Under the pieces are notes generated by a model that saw only the letters and a program-made list of their open reading frames with translations, was not told the origin of the DNA and searched no databases. Below are positions 62,772 through 64,000 of a DNA stretch of 64,000 nucleotides, one piece after another. Numbering within the stretch: the stretch's first letter is position 1; each line of letters opens with the position of its first letter. The position numbers and the translations under genes are program-made. The stretch is from Cellvibrio sp. UBA7661 (GTDB taxonomy: Bacteria > Pseudomonadota > Gammaproteobacteria > Pseudomonadales > Cellvibrionaceae), in NCBI GenBank assembly GCA_002483365.1, contig DLHT01000017.1, positions 293,795 through 357,794 on the forward strand, read 5' to 3'.

Positions 62772-64000
62772 ATGAGTTATCAAGTCCTGGCGCGTAAATG
62801 GCGTCCTCGTATTTTCCGTGAAATGGTAGGGCAGGAGCATGTCCTGCAGGCGTTGATCAATGCGCTTGATCACAATCGTTTGCATCATGCTTATTTGTTT
62901 ACCGGCACCCGTGGTGTGGGTAAAACGACTATCGCTCGGATCCTCGCCAAGTGCCTGAACTGTGAGACCGGCGTCAGCTCTGAGCCTTGTGGCCAATGCA
63001 GCAGTTGCCGCGAAATTGCCGAAGGCCGTTTTGTTGATCTGATTGAAGTGGACGCGGCTTCACGTACCAAAGTAGAAGATACCCGCGAGCTACTGGAAAA
63101 TGTCCAATACGCACCGACCCGCGGCCGTTATAAGGTTTACCTGATCGACGAAGTGCACATGCTCTCCAACAGCAGTTTCAACGCACTGCTGAAAACTCTG
63201 GAAGAGCCACCACCACACGTCAAATTTCTGCTCGCGACAACCGATCCGCAAAAATTGCCGATGACTATTTTGTCGCGCTGTTTGCAATTCAATCTTAAAA
63301 ACATGAATCCTGAACGTATTGTCCAGCACCTGAAATTCGTGTTGGGCGAAGAATTGGTTCCGTTTGAAGAGGCGGCGTTGTGGCATTTAGGGCGCGCTGC
63401 GGATGGCAGTATGCGCGATGCAATGAGCCTGACCGATCAAGCAATCGCATACGGTTCGGGCAAAATTACCGAAGTTGAAGTCAGTACCATGCTGGGTACG
63501 ATCGACCAAACAGCGGTGTACGACATTGTTAATGCATTGGCATCGCTTGATGGCCGTGCGGTATTAGCTGCCGTAGAGAGAATGTCCGAGCAAGCGCCTG
63601 ATTACGCGAATGCTTTGGCCGAAATGCTGGCTGTGTTGCATCGCATCGCGATTGCGCAAGCGTTGCCCGAAGCGGTAGATAATAGCCATGGCGACCGCGA
63701 GCGGATTATGCAGCTTGCCCAACAATTGCCATCGGAAGATGTGCAATTGTTTTATCAAACCGCCTTGCTAGGTCGTCGCGATTTACCCTTGGCACCCGAT
63801 GCCCGCGCCGGCTTTGAAATGGTGCTATTGCGGATGTTGGCATTCAAGCCGCAAGGCGTAACCGATGTGCCTACACAGACTTTGCCGCAGGGACAACAGC
63901 CTAAAGTCGTACAAGCTCCTCCCGTCGCTAATCAAATTTCGGGCGTTAACCAAACCCCAGTTGTTAATCAGGTTCAAAGCGTTAGCCAAGCTCAAGGAGT
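62772..64000 (+). CDS. dnaX: DNA polymerase III subunit gamma/tau (5' part; runs off right edge)
   Basis: The clamp-loader ATPase, 409 codons seen. The ATG at 62772 opens MSYQVLARKWRPRIFREMVG. Walker A is GTRGVGKTT (about 45-53), zinc cysteines lie in CLNCETGVSSEPCGQCSSC, Walker B is VYLIDEVHML, the SRC motif is in TILSRCLQF, and sensor 2 GSMRDAMSL follows. After about residue 370 the protein turns into a proline/glutamine/valine-rich linker with decayed repeats (NQ.SGVNQ, VNQVQSV), the expected start of the tau tail. No frameshift slippery site is visible before the edge. ybaB and recR would be expected next. Confidence 0.97.
   Translation, partial: MSYQVLARKWRPRIFREMVGQEHVLQALINALDHNRLHHAYLFTGTRGVGKTTIARILAKCLNCETGVSSEPCGQCSSCREIAEGRFVDLIEVDAASRTKVEDTRELLENVQYAPTRGRYKVYLIDEVHMLSNSSFNALLKTLEEPPPHVKFLLATTDPQKLPMTILSRCLQFNLKNMNPERIVQHLKFVLGEELVPFEEAALWHLGRAADGSMRDAMSLTDQAIAYGSGKITEVEVSTMLGTIDQTAVYDIVNALASLDGRAVLAAVERMSEQAPDYANALAEMLAVLHRIAIAQALPEAVDNSHGDRERIMQLAQQLPSEDVQLFYQTALLGRRDLPLAPDARAGFEMVLLRMLAFKPQGVTDVPTQTLPQGQQPKVVQAPPVANQISGVNQTPVVNQVQSVSQAQG

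Overview
The window looks like chromosomal DNA of a gammaproteobacterium close to Cellvibrio (inference). The signs are a poly-serine linker in a secreted protein, a class Ia ribonucleotide reductase with two ATP-cones as in Pseudomonas, a stand-alone second EF-G, the order SRP RNA then dnaX, and many c-di-GMP, chemotaxis and TonB-receptor genes. Both ends cut a gene: a small minus-strand reading frame at the left and dnaX at the right. No tRNA, rRNA, CRISPR array, insertion sequence or prophage was seen.

Layout. 1-0.85 kb: an AT-rich membrane-protein gene of unknown function, unlike its neighbours in base composition. 1-5.8 kb: nrdA-nrdB with a REP-type repeat pair between them, and candidate NrdR and DnaA sites upstream. 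6-8.3 kb: a Tat-exported PhoX phosphatase behind a tandem Pho box. 8.4-12.4 kb: an HDOD protein, a chemoreceptor and a DUF72 protein. 12.6-19.1 kb: a giant repeat-rich surface protein ending in a GlyGly-CTERM-like tail, read in frame into an outer-membrane barrel protein. 19-22.3 kb: an AEC transporter and EF-G2. 22.5-29 kb: a MocR regulator divergent from a PhzF-aminotransferase pair, a solute-binding-like protein, purU and an MFS transporter. 29.2-33.6 kb: an ABC/HlyD export operon. 33.8-36.7 kb: a soluble PAS-PAS chemoreceptor and a lactate permease. 36.7-43.1 kb: an ldhA - P-type ATPase - glucan phosphorylase operon with a perfect FNR/ANR box upstream. 43.2-46.7 kb: an Mla-type lipid transport operon. 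46.9-48.2 kb: a small membrane protein and a tandem QueD-like protein. 48.4-58.3 kb: a five-gene sensory operon. 58.5-61.3 kb: metR and a PAS histidine kinase/response regulator pair. 61.6-64 kb: tpx, SRP RNA and dnaX.

The best candidate for an under-described system is the tightly packed operon at 48.4-58.3 kb: a periplasmic YfiR-like protein, a hybrid histidine kinase, a REC-PAS-PAS-GGDEF-EAL protein and two paralogous TonB-dependent receptors. Genes overlap or abut, which suggests that outer-membrane receptor state, a phosphorelay and c-di-GMP turnover are made as one unit. Other regulatory reads made directly from sequence are the PhoB operator of phoX (which also settles its start codon), the FNR/ANR box of the ldhA operon, and the NrdR and DnaA sites before nrdA.

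Many automatic starts here are upstream TTG or GTG codons. Where a downstream ATG has a clear ribosome binding site, that start is used and explained.
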